Source: Solidesulfovibrio sp. (GTDB lineage Bacteria; Desulfobacterota; Desulfovibrionia; Desulfovibrionales; Desulfovibrionaceae). Taken from it: DNA of 37,879 nucleotides. Location: positions 1 to 37,879 of the forward strand of contig NZ_JARKOZ010000120.1 in NCBI RefSeq assembly GCF_029978005.1, given 5' to 3'. This document shows, piece after piece, positions 36,811 through 37,879 of this stretch. The notes under the pieces were generated by a model. It had not been told where the DNA came from. It worked only from the letters and a program-made list of their open reading frames with translations, and did no database searches. The position numbers were made by a program, and so were the translations under genes. How positions within the stretch are numbered: position 1 is the first letter of the stretch; each line of letters starts with the position of its first letter.

Positions 36811-36978
36811 GAGTGTCCCAAAAACTGTGTAAACGCCCTGGTTGATGGCTCAGCAGAGATAGCCCTTGAGCCTTTCCTGGAAAAAGATCGAAAGCTGGGC
36901 CATGATCTCCGACCAGTTCCTCGTTTGCATTGTCCAGCGCTTCTCGGCTTCGGCCACCGCCAGATACAGTGCCTTGCC
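36811..36978 (-). mobile_element. End of an IS256-family element with transposase C-terminus
   Basis: On the minus strand 36850-36978 encodes KALYLAVAEAEKRWTM, then NWSEIMAQLSIFFQERL and GYLC before a TGA. This is the end of a mutator-type (IS256) transposase. About 15-40 bases beyond the stop lies GTGTCCCAAAAACTGTGTAA (36813-36832), the usual terminal sequence of this family. Everything upstream (at least 350 codons and the other end) is missing; the fragment joins hsdR sequence directly near 36974. It is an immobile remnant that probably truncated the restriction gene. Confidence 0.75.
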
Positions 36979-37245
36979 CCAGCCGGCGCATGAGGTCTCC
37001 GCCGCTGGTGGTGCGCGTTATGGCCTCACCCGCCTCCGTGAAGACGCGCTCGATCTGCTTGTCCAGTTCGTCACGGTCGGTGATGACGACAACCCGGGCA
37101 TGGGGGTTGTTTTCCAGAATCCACTTGGCCAGGAGCACCATGACGATGCTCTTGCCGCTGCCCTTAGTATGCCAGATGATGCCGCCTTTGTGCCGGCGGA
37201 CACCCGATCCTGGGTGGCTCGTTCCGGCTTCCCGATGCCGATCAT
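36974..37245 (-). pseudogene. hsdR: Type I restriction endonuclease subunit R, internally deleted and truncated
   Basis: From an ATG ending at 37245, after GGGGTGA, the frame reads MIGIGKPERATQDRV, the normal HsdR N-terminus. Near 37200 it jumps, with a frame change, to RRHKGGIIWHTKGSGKS, then VVVITDRDELDKQIERVF and TRTTSGGDLMRRLGQ. That is the helicase Walker A region and following strand, normally some 250-300 residues later. Thus the nuclease domain is deleted, and the rest of the helicase is replaced by the IS256 end at 36974. It cannot encode a working translocase/nuclease. Its ATG lies 2 bases after the stop of the ATP-binding protein, as in type I operons with an accessory gene. Confidence 0.8.
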
Positions 37246-37247
37246 GT

Positions 37248-37664
37248 TCACCCCGATTTGTTGGCAAGGTTTTCCCGAAGCGCACTGCCAAGGGCCGTCA
37301 GTCTGTAACGCTGTTTGCTGCTTCTGGGCTTGTCCGGGATGGTCATTTCCATCACCCCGGCGTCCAGAGCGGGAAGGAGGTAGACCTTGCGGAAACTGTC
37401 CTCGTCGCTGAGCCCCAGAGCTTCCTGGATTTCAATGCGTTTCATCTCGCCACGCATGGCCTCGACTACCCGGGCGACTTCCCGGGTCACTTCAGGGGGG
37501 CACTTCGGGAGTGACTCCGGGGGTGGACACAACAGGCTTGCGCCAGAGCGTCGTCGTGAAGCCGTCGGAGACCGAAAACGCCGGTTCCGTCAGCCCCGCC
37601 TCGCGGCAGCGCCGGATCATGTCGCCCGTGCCGGTGCCCAACCGGTTCATCCGGGACCATGCCT
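37248..37664 (-). pseudogene. AlbA_2-type ATP-binding/regulatory protein, 5'-truncated and frameshifted
   Basis: Reading the minus strand, MNRLGTGTGDMIRRCREAGL and TEPAFSVSDGFTTTLWR match the end of the ATP-binding part of AlbA_2/HATPase_c_4 proteins common in type I restriction loci. The frame then stops at a six-base C run (G run 37495-37500). The neighbouring frame carries on with EVTREVARVVEAMRGEMKR, EIQEALGLSDEDSF and IPDKPRSSKQRYRLTALG, the usual winged-helix end. Losing one base of the run restores a single frame. The 5' part ends at a stop near 37664 next to an ISL3-type end. A sequencing error or reversible slippage could also explain the frameshift. Confidence 0.7.
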
Positions 37665-37685
37665 AAGGACTTATCCATAAATAAT

Positions 37686-37879
37686 GGTCCTTCCGGGTTT
37701 TCCGTGGGTAATGGCACTCAGGCCGGTTTGGGATAGAAGTCCAATCCACCGCAGAAGAAGTAGATGGCGGTCTTGAAGTGCTCCCGATTCCGGTAACCGC
37801 ACGCCCTGCGCTTGATGGCCATGATCTTGCTGTTGAGGCCTTCGGCCGCGCCGTTGGTGATCCGATGCCGGCAAAAGGT
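37686..37879 (-). mobile_element. ISL3-family insertion sequence, end and transposase C-terminus (window edge)
   Basis: The minus strand reads HRITNGAAEGLNSKIMAIK, then RRACGYRNREHFKTAIYFF and CGGLDFYPKPA, with the stop at 37718-37720. This is the C-terminus of an ISL3-type DDE transposase (NGxxEGxNxKIKxIKR-type motif). The gene continues beyond the window. The sequence GGTCCTTCCGGGTTTTCCG (37686-37704) just outside the gene is the likely terminal inverted repeat. The element abuts the truncated ATP-binding protein. Whether the IS is complete cannot be seen. Confidence 0.8.

Overview
The window looks like a chromosome segment of a high-GC, strictly anaerobic Desulfovibrio-type delta-proteobacterium (Desulfobacterota; Solidesulfovibrio/Desulfovibrio-like). 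This is inferred from the strong GC bias, the anaerobic nickel CODH-type gene, a ZraSR/ZraP-type sigma54 metal-stress locus, and abundant PAS/GAF histidine kinases. No 16S or other marker gene is present, so the assignment is tentative. I saw no tRNA, rRNA or CRISPR array.

Layout. (1) 1-4575, minus strand: the start of purT, an ArgD-type class III aminotransferase, and a large membrane GT-C glycosyltransferase-like protein. (2) 4937-11458, plus strand: a four-gene phosphorelay made of an Rcp1-like single-domain response regulator, a GAF/triple-PAS histidine kinase, a membrane histidine kinase with a periplasmic sensor, and a REC-HK-REC hybrid. (3) 11826-12632: a YkgJ-type cysteine-cluster protein behind an AT-rich promoter. 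(4) 19237-12833, minus strand: a Cu(I)/Ag(I)-type RND efflux operon (outer-membrane factor, His/Met-tailed membrane fusion protein, EF-hand protein, CusA pump) with a promoter that overlaps a palindromic operator. (5) 19238-20422: an AT-rich stretch with an Mrr-type restriction endonuclease remnant. (6) 20423-25776, plus strand: an NrtA/CmpA-type ABC transporter (Tat-exported binding protein, permease, ATPase) followed by a divergent CooS/CODH homologue. (7) 29308-26159, minus strand: a ZraS-like kinase and ZraR-like sigma54 activator, divergent from (8) 29589-36597, plus strand: a run of SHOCT protein, two small secreted proteins, ZraP-like protein, zinc-ribbon protein, chemoreceptor, CcmF-like protein, TPR protein and M23 peptidase-like protein. 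A textbook sigma54 promoter and an upstream palindrome lie between the two units. (9) 36811-37879: wreckage of a type I restriction locus, with an internally deleted hsdR, a frameshifted AlbA_2-type ATP-binding protein, and IS256- and ISL3-family ends.

The most unusual unit is region 6. The CODH-like protein keeps the B- and D-cluster cysteines and most active-site (C-cluster) ligands. By alignment from memory to C. hydrogenoformans CODH-II, however, one C-cluster cysteine is an aspartate (D381), and part of the proton-relay histidine series is replaced. It also carries a 14-histidine N-terminal tail. It follows a NitT/TauT-type importer with no cooC, cooF or cooA gene in the window. A transporter-linked CODH-fold enzyme with an altered cluster, possibly not a CO oxidiser at all, is the best candidate for an undescribed system. 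Region 8 parallels E. coli zraP-zraSR, but with extra small Gly/His/Met-rich exported proteins and cytochrome-c-maturation-like genes in the same run.
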